Part shown: one piece after another, positions 34,129-42,282 of the stretch
Position numbering within the stretch: the first letter of the stretch is position 1
Layout of the letters: each line of letters opens with the position of its first letter
Assembly (NCBI GenBank): GCA_947452365.1
Contig: CANGCO010000009.1
Location: forward strand, 1-52,577
Source: Caulobacteraceae bacterium
GTDB lineage: Bacteria; Pseudomonadota; Alphaproteobacteria; Caulobacterales; Caulobacteraceae
Length of the DNA stretch: 52,577 nucleotides
Direction: 5' to 3'
The notes under the pieces: model-generated
The model's input: only the letters and a program-made list of their open reading frames with translations
Told to the model about the DNA's origin: nothing
The model's database searches: none
Made by a program: the position numbers and the translations under genes

Positions 34129-34588
34129 CGGACGATTTTTGCCCCGTCTCATCGGTCAGGGTGCCGCGCCAATGGCCTTGATCATCGGGGCTTAAGCGAA
34201 CCAGAACCGGATGGGTCTCGTCACGGACATAGAATCTTAGGCTCAAGGCCTCATCATCATGATGGATTTCGGCAATAAAGCCCGAGCTGGTCACGGTTAA
34301 ATTGCGCCTCAAATCGCGCCAAGCGCCCTCAACCGGACCATTGATCTGATCCGACAGCAAGAAGGCATATAGGGCAGTGCCCTCTGCGCTCTTCAAAGTC
34401 CAGACCCCGTCCAAGGGACCCTTATGGGCCTCGGCGGCGGCCTCATCGGCCAAGATCTTGGCATCAAACGCCCGATCCTCCGCCGTTAGGGGCGGCTGAG
34501 CGCTGAGCTCAAGGCTTTGGGCCACAGCCGCCAGCGGCAGGGCCACAAGGCCAAGGCTCACAAGCCAGACAGGCGCCTTAGGCCGCAT
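34109..34588 (-). CDS. exported hypothetical protein
   Basis: A 159-residue protein with a signal peptide (VWLVSLGLVALPLAAVAQS, cleavage after AVAQ or AQ near residue 24). The mature part begins with an acidic helical stretch (TAEDRAFDAKILADEAAAEA) and continues as a beta-rich domain. I recognise no family. ATG 34588 overlaps the stop of the mcl2-like gene by 11 bp, pointing to translational coupling; the frame extends to 34669 but that part lies inside the lyase gene. It may simply ride on the same transcript. Confidence 0.65.
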   Translation of the reverse strand: MRPKAPVWLVSLGLVALPLAAVAQSLELSAQPPLTAEDRAFDAKILADEAAAEAHKGPLDGVWTLKSAEGTALYAFLLSDQINGPVEGAWRDLRRNLTVTSSGFIAEIHHDDEALSLRFYVRDETHPVLVRLSPDDQGHWRGTLTDETGQKSSVSLGRD

Positions 34589-35477
34589 CCGCCGCCGCAA
34601 TCGCCTCGGCCACCGCGACCAGCTGCACCGCCTGAGACAGATGCAGCAATTCGGCCATCCGCCCCTCAACCCGGATCACGCCCTTATTCTGGTTTTCCGG
34701 CAATGCAAAAGCGGCGATCACAGCCTTGGCCCAGTCCACCTCGGCCGGGGACGGTGAAAACACCCGATTACAGATCTCGACCTGTTTGGGATGGATCAAG
34801 GTCTTACCATCAAAGCCAAAATCCACGCCCTGCTCGCAAATCGCGGTCAGGCCAGGCTCATTATCAATATCATTATAAACCCCGTCCAAAATGGTCAGGC
34901 CATGCATCCTTGCGGCGGCAACCGACAAGGACAGGGCCGCATGGAAGGGCGCGCGATCGGGCGTCTGGCGCGCGCGCATTTCCTTGGCCAGATCATTAGT
35001 GCCCATGACCCAGCAGCGCATCCGCGTTGAGGCGCTGGCTGCGGCAATCTGAGGCAGGGCAAACAGGCTGGCACAGGTCTCGATCATGGCCCACAAGGCC
35101 GTGGACGGGGGCGCGCTGGCAATGGCCGCATTATAGGCCTGAACCCCCGCCGCATCATTGACCTTGGGCACCAATATGGCATCGGGGCCAGCCGCCGCCG
35201 CCGCCGCCAGATCGTCGGCGCCCCAGGGCGTATCAAGACCATTACAGCGGATCACCAGTTCGCGCCGGCCAAACCCGCCAGCCTTGACGGCGGCCACCGC
35301 CTGCTCGCGCGCAGCGGCCTTGGCATCGGGGGCGACGGCATCTTCGAGGTCGAGGATTACGACATCGCAAGCCAGGGTCCTGGCCTTATCAATCGCCTTG
35401 GCATTGGAGGCGGGCATATAGAGCGCGCTGCGGCGCGGCCGGGCATGGGCGGAAGTGGGGACGGGACCAGAGGTCAT
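34578..35477 (-). CDS. mcl2: (3S)-malyl-CoA thioesterase/CitE-like protein (Mcl2 type)
   Basis: A 299-residue CitE-fold TIM barrel. The blocks RRSALYMPASNAKAIDKA, VILDLEDAVAPD, VMGTNDLAKEMRAR, and FGFDGKTLIHPKQVEI are closer to Rhodobacter Mcl2, which hydrolyses malyl-CoA to malate, than to Mcl1, the beta-methylmalyl-CoA/malyl-CoA lyase. Key acidic residues lie in DLED. Within this ethylmalonyl-CoA gene group it would release free malate for the nearby malate dehydrogenase. The lyase Mcl1 is not in this window. GGGAG lies 7 nt before the ATG at 35477. A lyase activity cannot be ruled out from sequence. Confidence 0.82.
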   Translation of the reverse strand: MTSGPVPTSAHARPRRSALYMPASNAKAIDKARTLACDVVILDLEDAVAPDAKAAAREQAVAAVKAGGFGRRELVIRCNGLDTPWGADDLAAAAAAGPDAILVPKVNDAAGVQAYNAAIASAPPSTALWAMIETCASLFALPQIAAASASTRMRCWVMGTNDLAKEMRARQTPDRAPFHAALSLSVAAARMHGLTILDGVYNDIDNEPGLTAICEQGVDFGFDGKTLIHPKQVEICNRVFSPSPAEVDWAKAVIAAFALPENQNKGVIRVEGRMAELLHLSQAVQLVAVAEAIAAADAA

Positions 35478-35544
35478 GAAAAACTCCCAGACAAGATCAA
35501 GATCAAACGCTGACTTGGCCGGTCATAACCTCTAATATGGGGTC

Positions 35545-35922
35545 ATGACCATCCGTTATGACGAGACCGCACGCAATGTTTTGGGCCAGGAGCTGATGCC
35601 CTGCTCCAATGCGCCCCTAACCGGATTTTACCGCAATGGCTGTTGTGAGACCGGCCCAGACGATACCGGCCTGCACACGGTTTGCGCGGTCATGACCGCC
35701 GCGTTTTTGGCCTTTAGCCGCTCGGTCGGAAATGACCTATCAACGCCGCGCCCAGACTTCAATTTTCCAGGCCTCAAGCCCGGCGATCGCTGGTGCCTAT
35801 GCGCGCCGCGCTGGAAAGAAGCCCTCGATGCCGGGGCCGCCCCCGGGGTGGTTTTGGAAGCCACCCACGAGGAAACCCTGGCCATCGTTACCCTAGATGT
35901 TCTGCGCGCCCATGCGGCCTAG
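35545..35922 (+). CDS. DUF2237 family protein
   Basis: A 125-residue protein with the DUF2237 pattern: NVLGQELMPCS near the N-terminus, FYRNGCCETGPDDTGLHTVCA in the middle, SVGNDLSTPRP, and PGLKPGDRWCLCAPRW. Conserved cysteines and the near-invariant TGFYRNGCC segment make the family clear; the structure is known for members but the function is not. It stands alone, divergent from the mcl2-like gene and convergent with the SDR gene 21 bp away. Confidence 0.88.
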   Translation: MTIRYDETARNVLGQELMPCSNAPLTGFYRNGCCETGPDDTGLHTVCAVMTAAFLAFSRSVGNDLSTPRPDFNFPGLKPGDRWCLCAPRWKEALDAGAAPGVVLEATHEETLAIVTLDVLRAHAA

Positions 35923-35943
35923 GTTGGCGGCCTAGGTTGGCGG

Positions 35944-36708
35944 TCAGGTAATGGTTGCACCGCCATCAATGACAATGGCCTGACCGGTCATGAAGGTGCC
36001 TGCCGCTGAGGCAAGGAAAACGGCCGCCCCGGCAATTTCATTGGCCTCACCAATCCGGCGCAGAGGGCTGCCGCTGGTCGCGCGCTTGAGCGTGTCTGGA
36101 TTGTCCCACAGCGCCTTGGCAAAATCGGTCTTGATCAGGCCCGGCGCGATGCAATTGACCCGCACATTGTCAGGGCCCAAATCGACTGCCAGATTGCGCG
36201 CTAGCTGGAAGTCAGCCGCCTTGGAAATATTATAGGCCCCAATCACGGGCGAGCCACGCAGGCCGCCGATCGACGAGACGATGATAATGGCTCCGTCCTT
36301 ACGGGCGACCATTTCGGGCGCAACCATCTGCACCATCCAGTGATTGGCAATGACATTGTTTTCCAAGATCTTGCGGAACTGATCATCCTCAATCCCGGCC
36401 ATGGGGCCGTAATAGGGATTGGAGGCGGCGTTACAGACCAGGATATCAATCTTGCCAAAGGCCTTGCGGGTCTCATCGACTAGGCGCTGCAGATCGGCCT
36501 TGGACGAGATATTGGCCGGAACCGCAATCGCATGGCCAGGATGGGCGGCATTGATTTCAGCCGCAACCTCGTCACAGGGTCCGGCCTTGCGCGATGAGAT
36601 CACCACCTTGGCCCCATGATCGGCCATGCGCTCAGCAATTGCCCGGCCAATGCCGCGCGACGAGCCGGTAATAATGGCAACCTTACCGGTCAGATCAAAC
36701 AGGTTCAT
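35944..36708 (-). CDS. short-chain dehydrogenase/reductase
   Basis: A 254-residue classical SDR. The cofactor motif TGSSRGIG is at residues 14-21, NAG appears as CNAAS, the catalytic Ser is in VSSIGG, and Tyr/Lys in YNISK; the C-terminal IDGGATIT is typical. Length is standard. ATG 36708 has AGGAAG upstream; the frame extends to 36738. It lies 84 bp downstream of ecm on the same strand, so it may belong to the acyl-CoA cluster. The substrate is not readable; an acyl-CoA or hydroxy acid is a guess from position. Confidence 0.85.
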   Translation of the reverse strand: MNLFDLTGKVAIITGSSRGIGRAIAERMADHGAKVVISSRKAGPCDEVAAEINAAHPGHAIAVPANISSKADLQRLVDETRKAFGKIDILVCNAASNPYYGPMAGIEDDQFRKILENNVIANHWMVQMVAPEMVARKDGAIIIVSSIGGLRGSPVIGAYNISKAADFQLARNLAVDLGPDNVRVNCIAPGLIKTDFAKALWDNPDTLKRATSGSPLRRIGEANEIAGAAVFLASAAGTFMTGQAIVIDGGATIT

Positions 36709-36792
36709 GAGCACTTCCTCGTCATTTTTTGATTTCAAACAGATGTTGGGGCCACCTTGGCTTTAGCCCCCGATCAGGTCAAGACAGCCGCC

Positions 36793-38793
36793 TTAAGCTT
36801 TCGAGGCCCTAGCCTGCTCGACCGCAGCCAGGGCTGTGCGGGCAACATCGCCCATCATGGGGGTAATCTTGAAGTCCTTGGGCGTATAGACCCGCCGTAC
36901 GCCCATTTGCTTGAGCATCAAGGCGTCCCCTGGCGGAATAATGCCGCCAACAATGACCGGCACATGCTCTAGCCCCTCAAGCCGCATCAAGCGCACCACC
37001 TCCTGGACCAGGTCCAGATGCGAGCCCGACAGTATGGACAGGCCAACCACATGCGCACCTGTGGCCTTGGCCCTTTGCACAATCTCGGCTGGGGTTGAGC
37101 GAATGCCGTCATAAAACACGTCCATGCCAACGGCGCGGGCGCGGGTGGCAATCTGTTCGGCGCCATTGGAATGGCCATCTAGGCCAGGCTTGCCGACCAA
37201 GAAGCGCAAGGTCTCGCCCAAAGCCTGGCTGACCCGCTCGACCTCGGCCCGGACCTCGGCCTCATCGGCATCCTCGGTGCGGCTAACCACGACTGCCACC
37301 CCGGTTGGCCCGCGATATTCGCCAAACACGCCGCGCAGGGCATCGGACCATTCGCCGGTTGTGACCCCAGCCTTGGCCGCCGCCAGCGAGGCGGGCATGA
37401 GATTGCGCCCTTCCTTGGCCGCCGATTCAAGTGCGCTCAAGGCCGCCGTAGCGGCCGGACCATTGCGGTCCGATTTCCACTGTTTCAGGCGGCCAATCAC
37501 CTCGGCCTCGAGCCTTGGATCCACCGTCTCGATCGCGCCTTCGCCCGCAGACAAGGGCGAGACCTCGGTCTCGACATAGCGATTGACGCCAATCACGGTC
37601 ATGCCGCCGGTCTCGACCCCGCGCACCCTTGCCGCATTGGAGCCAACAAGCTGGGCCTTCATATAATCAATCGCGGCGGCGGCCCCGCCCATGCCATCAA
37701 TGCGGGCCAGCTCATCAACCGCCTGGGCTTTTAGTTGAGCCACCTTGGCCGCCACCACATGCGAGCCATCAAACAGGTCTTCATATTCTAAAAGGTCAGT
37801 CTCAAAGGCCAGAATCTGCTGCATGCGCAAGGACCATTGCTGGTCCCAGGGCCTTGGCAGGCCAAGCGCCTCATTCCAGGCGGGCAATTGTAGGGCGCGG
37901 CAACGGGCATCCTTGGACAAGGTCACGGCCAGGGCCTCGATCAGGATGCGGTAAACATTGTTTTCAGGCTGCTGCTCGGTTAGGCCCAGCGAATTGACCT
38001 GGACACCATAGCGAAACCGCCGGGCCTTAGCATCGGTAATGCCATAGCGCTGTTGTAAGAGCTCGTCCCACAGCTCGGTAAAGGCGCGCATCTTGCAAAG
38101 CTCGGTAACAAACCGCACGCCCGCATTGACGAAAAAGCTGATGCGCGAGACCACGACGGAAAAATCAGCCTCGGGCACCTGGCCACCGGCCTTGACCGCA
38201 TCAAGCACGGCCACGGCTGTCGCCAGGGCATAGGCCAGCTCTTGTTCGGGCGTCGCCCCCGCCTCTTGCAAGTGATAGGAGCAGATATTGGTCGGGTTCC
38301 ATTTGGGCGTCTCGACATAGGCCCAGGCCACCATATCGCTAATAATCCGCATCGAGGGCGCGGGCGGATAAATATACGTGCCGCGCGATAGGTATTCCTT
38401 CATCAGATCGTTCTGGGTCGTGCCTTGCAGGGCCTTGGGCGAAACGCCCTGCTCCTGGGCCAGACCGACATAAAGCGATAAGAGCCAGGCCGCCGTGGCA
38501 TTAATCGTCATGGAAGTATTCATCTGATCCAGCGGGATCTGATCAAATAGGGCGCGCATATCACCCATATGGCTGACCGGAACACCCACCTTGCCGACCT
38601 CGCCGCGCGCCAAGATGTGGTCGGGATCATAGCCGGTCTGGGTCGGCAGGTCGAAGGCGACCGATAGGCCTGTCTGGCCCTTGGCCAGATTAGCCCGATA
38701 AAGCGCATTGGACTTTTGTGCCGTCGAATGGCCGGCATAGGTGCGGATGATCCAGGGGGCGTCTGGCTTGTGCTGGAACAGCGTATCGGTCAT
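36793..38793 (-). CDS. ecm: ethylmalonyl-CoA mutase (B12-dependent)
   Basis: A 666-residue mutase of the methylmalonyl-CoA family with the catalytic TIM barrel first and the cobalamin domain last. The B12 motif D-x-H-x-x-G is present in GLDGHSNG (Asp539, His541, Gly544), followed by SxL in LSILSG and GG in VIVGGIIP. The short single-chain form, the start [21 protein letters not shown], and a divergent ccr next to it favour ethylmalonyl-CoA mutase, which makes methylsuccinyl-CoA, over methylmalonyl-CoA mutase. It starts at ATG 38793. The epimerase and methylsuccinyl-CoA dehydrogenase needed for the pathway are not here. Confidence 0.92.
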   Translation of the reverse strand: MTDTLFQHKPDAPWIIRTYAGHSTAQKSNALYRANLAKGQTGLSVAFDLPTQTGYDPDHILARGEVGKVGVPVSHMGDMRALFDQIPLDQMNTSMTINATAAWLLSLYVGLAQEQGVSPKALQGTTQNDLMKEYLSRGTYIYPPAPSMRIISDMVAWAYVETPKWNPTNICSYHLQEAGATPEQELAYALATAVAVLDAVKAGGQVPEADFSVVVSRISFFVNAGVRFVTELCKMRAFTELWDELLQQRYGITDAKARRFRYGVQVNSLGLTEQQPENNVYRILIEALAVTLSKDARCRALQLPAWNEALGLPRPWDQQWSLRMQQILAFETDLLEYEDLFDGSHVVAAKVAQLKAQAVDELARIDGMGGAAAAIDYMKAQLVGSNAARVRGVETGGMTVIGVNRYVETEVSPLSAGEGAIETVDPRLEAEVIGRLKQWKSDRNGPAATAALSALESAAKEGRNLMPASLAAAKAGVTTGEWSDALRGVFGEYRGPTGVAVVVSRTEDADEAEVRAEVERVSQALGETLRFLVGKPGLDGHSNGAEQIATRARAVGMDVFYDGIRSTPAEIVQRAKATGAHVVGLSILSGSHLDLVQEVVRLMRLEGLEHVPVIVGGIIPPGDALMLKQMGVRRVYTPKDFKITPMMGDVARTALAAVEQARASKA

Positions 38794-38846
38794 GGCAGCT
38801 TAGATCCGTGTTTAATTGTCCGGACCTTAATAGACGCCCCGCGCAT

Positions 38847-38883
38847 CGCAAGCCACTGTCTTGCAAGGAGCCGGTGGCTTGCG
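38847..38883. promoter_or_regulatory. composite dyad between ecm and ccr
   Basis: CGCAAGCCAC (38847-38856) and GTGGCTTGCG (38874-38883) form a perfect 10-bp inverted repeat, and the 17-bp spacer contains the 8-bp palindrome CTTGCAAG (38860-38867) nearly at its centre. A further GTTGCAAA is at 38916-38923. It lies 54-90 bp from the ecm start in the divergent control region. TTGCAA-type words are known from short-chain acyl-CoA regulators (ScfR/PccR), but the match is partial. Confidence 0.5.
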
Positions 38884-39086
38884 GCTTGGCTGCACCGCAC
38901 AATTTCTTCTGCTGCGTTGCAAAAAAGCCTCTTGCCAGCCCGGTTTCCTTGTCACAGGTTAATGACCGGACATTTGAGATTTTCACGCTGATGGGGTACA
39001 ATCTTGCGCCCAACCAAGGCGGCCTCGACGATTGGGGGGAAGGTTTTGATTGCCCAAGCCAAGCTCGACCTGACCGGAACCTGACC

Positions 39087-40361
39087 ATGACCAGTGCTGC
39101 CTCCACCGCCGCCCCCTTAAAGGACCTTTATGAGATCGGCGAGATTCCGCCGGCCTTTCACGTCCCAGTCCGCATGCATGCCTGGGCGATCCGCAAGGAA
39201 CGCCATGGCCGTCCGGCCCAGGCCATGCAGATCGAGGTCGTCGATACGCCCACCATTGGCGAGGACGAGGTCTTGGTCTTGGTCATGGCCGCAGGCGTGA
39301 ATTATAATGGCGTCTGGGCCGCCCTTGGCGAGCCAATCAGCCCGCTCGATGGCCATAAACAGCCCTATCATATTGCCGGTTCAGATGCGTCGGGCGTGGT
39401 CTGGGCGGTCGGGGCCAAGGTGCGCCGCTGGAAGCCTGGCGATGAGGTGGTTATCCACTGTAATCAAGACGATGGCGATGACGAGGAATGCAATGGCGGC
39501 GATCCGATGTTTTCGCCCTCACAGCGCATCTGGGGCTATGAGACGCCGGACGGCAGTTTTGCCCAGTTCACCCGGGTCCAGTCGCGCCAACTCATGCAGC
39601 GGCCCAAGCACCTGACCTGGGAAGAAAGCGCCTGTTATACCCTGACCCTTGCCACCGCCTATCGGATGCTTTTTGGCCACAAGCCGCACGTTATTCGCCC
39701 CGGCGATAATGTCCTGGTCTGGGGTGCGTCGGGCGGGCTTGGCGTGTTTGCCACCCAACTCTGCGCCGTATCGGGTGCGAATGCGATCGGGGTGGTGTCC
39801 AGCGAGGACAAGCGCGATTTTGTCCTGTCCATGGGCGCAAAGGCGGTTTTGAACCGCAATGACTTTAATTGCTGGGGCCAATTGCCCACGGTCAATGGCC
39901 CTGAATTTTCCGATTACATGAAAGAGACCCGCAAGTTCGGCAAGGCCTTGTGGCAGATTACCGGCAATAAGGACGTCGATATGGTGTTTGAACACCCCGG
40001 CGAGGCAACCTTCCCGGTCTCGGTCTTCCTGGTCAAGCGCGGCGGCATGGTGGTGATCTGTGCGGGCACATCCGGCTTTAACCTGACCATGGATGCCCGC
40101 TTCTTATGGATGCGGCAAAAGCGGGTTCAGGGCAGCCATTTTGCCAATCTGGCCCAGGCCTCTGCCGCCAATCAGTTGGTGATTGAGCGGCGCATTGATC
40201 CTTGCCTATCCGAAGTGTTCCGCTGGGACGATATTCCAGCCGCGCATGAAAAAATGCTCGATAACAAGCACCTGCCCGGCAATATGGGCGTGCTGGTTAA
40301 TGCCCAACGCCCCGGCCTGCGCACGGTTGAAGAAGTGCTGGAAATCAGCGCCAGCCTCTAG
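39087..40361 (+). CDS. ccr: crotonyl-CoA carboxylase/reductase
   Basis: A 424-residue zinc-free MDR-family enzyme that reductively carboxylates crotonyl-CoA to ethylmalonyl-CoA with NADPH and CO2. The long N-terminus KDLYEIGEIPPAFHVPVRMHAWAI and blocks NYNGVWAALGEPIS, HCNQDDGDDEECNGGDPMFS and WGASGGLGVFATQL (NADPH site) are diagnostic for Ccr rather than for a simple enoyl reductase. ATG 39087 gives the expected length (about 430 in relatives); the upstream frame to 38808 is leader. It is divergent from ecm and its TAG overlaps that of the convergent rcdA gene within CTAG. It marks the entry into the ethylmalonyl-CoA pathway. Confidence 0.96.
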   Translation: MTSAASTAAPLKDLYEIGEIPPAFHVPVRMHAWAIRKERHGRPAQAMQIEVVDTPTIGEDEVLVLVMAAGVNYNGVWAALGEPISPLDGHKQPYHIAGSDASGVVWAVGAKVRRWKPGDEVVIHCNQDDGDDEECNGGDPMFSPSQRIWGYETPDGSFAQFTRVQSRQLMQRPKHLTWEESACYTLTLATAYRMLFGHKPHVIRPGDNVLVWGASGGLGVFATQLCAVSGANAIGVVSSEDKRDFVLSMGAKAVLNRNDFNCWGQLPTVNGPEFSDYMKETRKFGKALWQITGNKDVDMVFEHPGEATFPVSVFLVKRGGMVVICAGTSGFNLTMDARFLWMRQKRVQGSHFANLAQASAANQLVIERRIDPCLSEVFRWDDIPAAHEKMLDNKHLPGNMGVLVNAQRPGLRTVEEVLEISASL

Positions 40362-40870
40362 GCCAGTGCTTCAAACGCCTGGTGCAGGCGGTCAAATTGG
40401 GCCTGGACAGGGTTGGTCGCGTCAGACGATCCCTGGTCCAGATACATGCGGCCATCCAGATGCGCGATCCGAGCATAGAGGCGGTCGGCCAGTTCCAAAA
40501 GCCCAACCAATTTTGCTGGCAGGTCATGGCCAGCAAGGGTCAAGGGCTCAACCGGTTTTGGGTTGAGCCTATAGCGGGCTTGGCAGGCCTCAATGGCCGA
40601 CATGCCCCCCTCGCGCACGGCCTTTTGTACCAAGAGCCAGGACGCGACCTGCATCAGGCGCGTGGTCAGGTGCAGGCTTTGGCGGGCATAGGTCGCGGCC
40701 GCATTGCGCGACAACATCTTGGACTCTTGCCGCCCGCCGCCGTCCAGATAGATCGCCGTCTCATCGACCAGGGCCATACCGTCTTTAAAGGTGCGGTCAA
40801 ACAAGGTGGAGCGGGCAAAATCTCGAACGATTGCGGCTCGGTTTTCAATGCTCATCATGGCAGCCACCAT
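40358..40870 (-). CDS. rcdA: RcdA-like ClpXP adaptor (DUF1465)
   Basis: A 170-residue helical protein of the DUF1465 family, with FARSTLFDRTFKDGMALVDE, the ETAIYLDGGGR turn and YARQSLHLTTRLMQVASWLL as the recognisable core. The founding member is Caulobacter RcdA, which binds CpdR-primed ClpXP and tethers substrates such as CtrA and SpmX-type proteins. A cpdR gene lies 13 kb away in this window. The start at 40870 has GAGGG 7 nt upstream; ATG 40858 or 40855 would also be possible. It is upstream of ccr in convergent order, sharing its stop tetranucleotide. Confidence 0.88.
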   Translation of the reverse strand: MVAAMMSIENRAAIVRDFARSTLFDRTFKDGMALVDETAIYLDGGGRQESKMLSRNAAATYARQSLHLTTRLMQVASWLLVQKAVREGGMSAIEACQARYRLNPKPVEPLTLAGHDLPAKLVGLLELADRLYARIAHLDGRMYLDQGSSDATNPVQAQFDRLHQAFEALA

Positions 40871-40959
40871 CTCTAAACCCTCAAGCCGATCGCTTGAATG
40901 GCATGGATGTTGGTCAATCCAATCGTATCCGCCTTGATTAATCTCATCATGACATGGGT

Positions 40960-41172
40960 CTAGTCTGAAGACTTGATCGAGAACAAGGCATCGGCGGACG
41001 AGCGCACCTGAGACTTTTTGGCAATCTGCGCCTGCACCCGGACAATCTCGGCCTGCAAGGCCTCGATCCGGTCGGCAAGGTCTTGCTGACTATAGGGGTC
41101 TAGATCTTCGCGGCATAGCGCGCTCAAGACCTGACCTCTTAAGGGCCGAGGTTCGGCAGCATCATCGGTCAT
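40960..41172 (-). CDS. DUF1192 family small coiled-coil protein
   Basis: A 70-residue protein with the DUF1192 core: EDLDPYSQQDLADRIEALQ, then an amphipathic helix EIVRVQAQIAKKSQVRSSADALF. This is a short coiled coil of unknown function in alphaproteobacteria. ATG 41172 follows AAGGGA; the frame extends to 41202. It is the next gene upstream of rcdA on the same strand (89 bp gap), a neighbourhood seen in other alphaproteobacteria, so a shared role in cell-cycle proteolysis is possible but unproven. Confidence 0.85.
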   Translation of the reverse strand: MTDDAAEPRPLRGQVLSALCREDLDPYSQQDLADRIEALQAEIVRVQAQIAKKSQVRSSADALFSIKSSD

Positions 41173-41257
41173 GGCGCGTCCCTTTTCTTGGCTAAGATCC
41201 AAAACCTAGTCTATTGAACATATCAAACCCTGATCCGGCAAGCACCAGAGGCTTTCA

Positions 41258-42238
41258 ATGACACATATGACCGCCATCGGCATTGAAGACGGCAAGGGCC
41301 CCGCCAGTGCCCTGACCCCCGTTCAGCGCCCCCTGCCCAGCCCAGGCCCGGGCCAGATCTTGATCAAGGTCTATGCCGCCGGGGTTAATCGGCCCGACCT
41401 GTTGCAGCGCATGGGGTTTTACCCGCCGCCACCGGGCGCGCCAGACATTCTGGGTCTCGAGGCCGCAGGCGAGGTGGTTGGTCTTGGTGACGGCGTCCAT
41501 CGCTGGAAACTCGGCGATAAGGTCACAGCCCTACTTGGCGGCGGCGGCTATGCCCAATATTGCACGGTCGATGCGCGCCATGCCCTGCCCATACCGGCCG
41601 GTCTTGATCTGACACAGGCCGCCGCCCTGCCCGAGACCGTATTTACCGTTTATGCCAATGTGTTTGAGCACGGCGCCTTGAAAAGCGGTGAGACCTTGCT
41701 GGTGCACGGCGCAACCTCTGGCATTGGCGTCATGGCGATCCAGATGGCCAAGGCCGCCGGGGCACGCGTGATTGCCACGGCCAGAGGTAGCGAAAAGGCC
41801 GCGGCCGCCAAGGCCCTAGGCGCCGATATGGCCATTGATTCCACGACAGAGGACTTTGTCGCCATAACGCTGGCCAATGGCGGCGCCGATGTGGTGCTGG
41901 ACATGGTCGCTGGCCCCTTCTTTGCCCGCAATCTGGAAACGCTCAAGACGGGCGGCAGGCTGGTGCATATTGCCACCCAGGCCGGGGCCAGTGTTGAGCT
42001 GAATATTATGGCCCTGATGCAAAGGCGCTTGAGCGTGACCGGCTCGACCTTGCGCCCGCGCTCTGCCGATGAAAAGGCAAGGCTTGCCGCCGCGATTGAG
42101 ACCGTGGTCTGGCCCTGGATTGCCGCGGGCAAGATTGCCGCCGTGGTCGATAAGACCTTTGCGCTGGAAGACGCCGCCAGCGCCCATGCCTATCTGGAAT
42201 CAGGCGCCCATATTGGCAAGGTCATGCTGCTAGCCTAA
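41258..42238 (+). CDS. NAD(P)H:quinone oxidoreductase, PIG3/QOR type
   Basis: A 326-residue MDR-family enzyme without structural zinc cysteines. The start of the substrate domain VYAAGVNRPDLLQRMGFYPPP and the block PDILGLEAAGEV are typical of the PIG3-like quinone oxidoreductases; the NADPH motif is HGATSGIGVMAIQMAKAAGARVIAT. It reduces quinones or enones using NADPH, probably in the cytoplasm. It starts at ATG 41258, divergent from the DUF1192 gene. recQ follows after 44 bp on the same strand, possibly co-transcribed. Confidence 0.9.
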   Translation: MTHMTAIGIEDGKGPASALTPVQRPLPSPGPGQILIKVYAAGVNRPDLLQRMGFYPPPPGAPDILGLEAAGEVVGLGDGVHRWKLGDKVTALLGGGGYAQYCTVDARHALPIPAGLDLTQAAALPETVFTVYANVFEHGALKSGETLLVHGATSGIGVMAIQMAKAAGARVIATARGSEKAAAAKALGADMAIDSTTEDFVAITLANGGADVVLDMVAGPFFARNLETLKTGGRLVHIATQAGASVELNIMALMQRRLSVTGSTLRPRSADEKARLAAAIETVVWPWIAAGKIAAVVDKTFALEDAASAHAYLESGAHIGKVMLLA

Positions 42239-42282
42239 GCGGGCTCTGGACGCCCTCTGCCGGATCAGGTCATAGACGGGGC

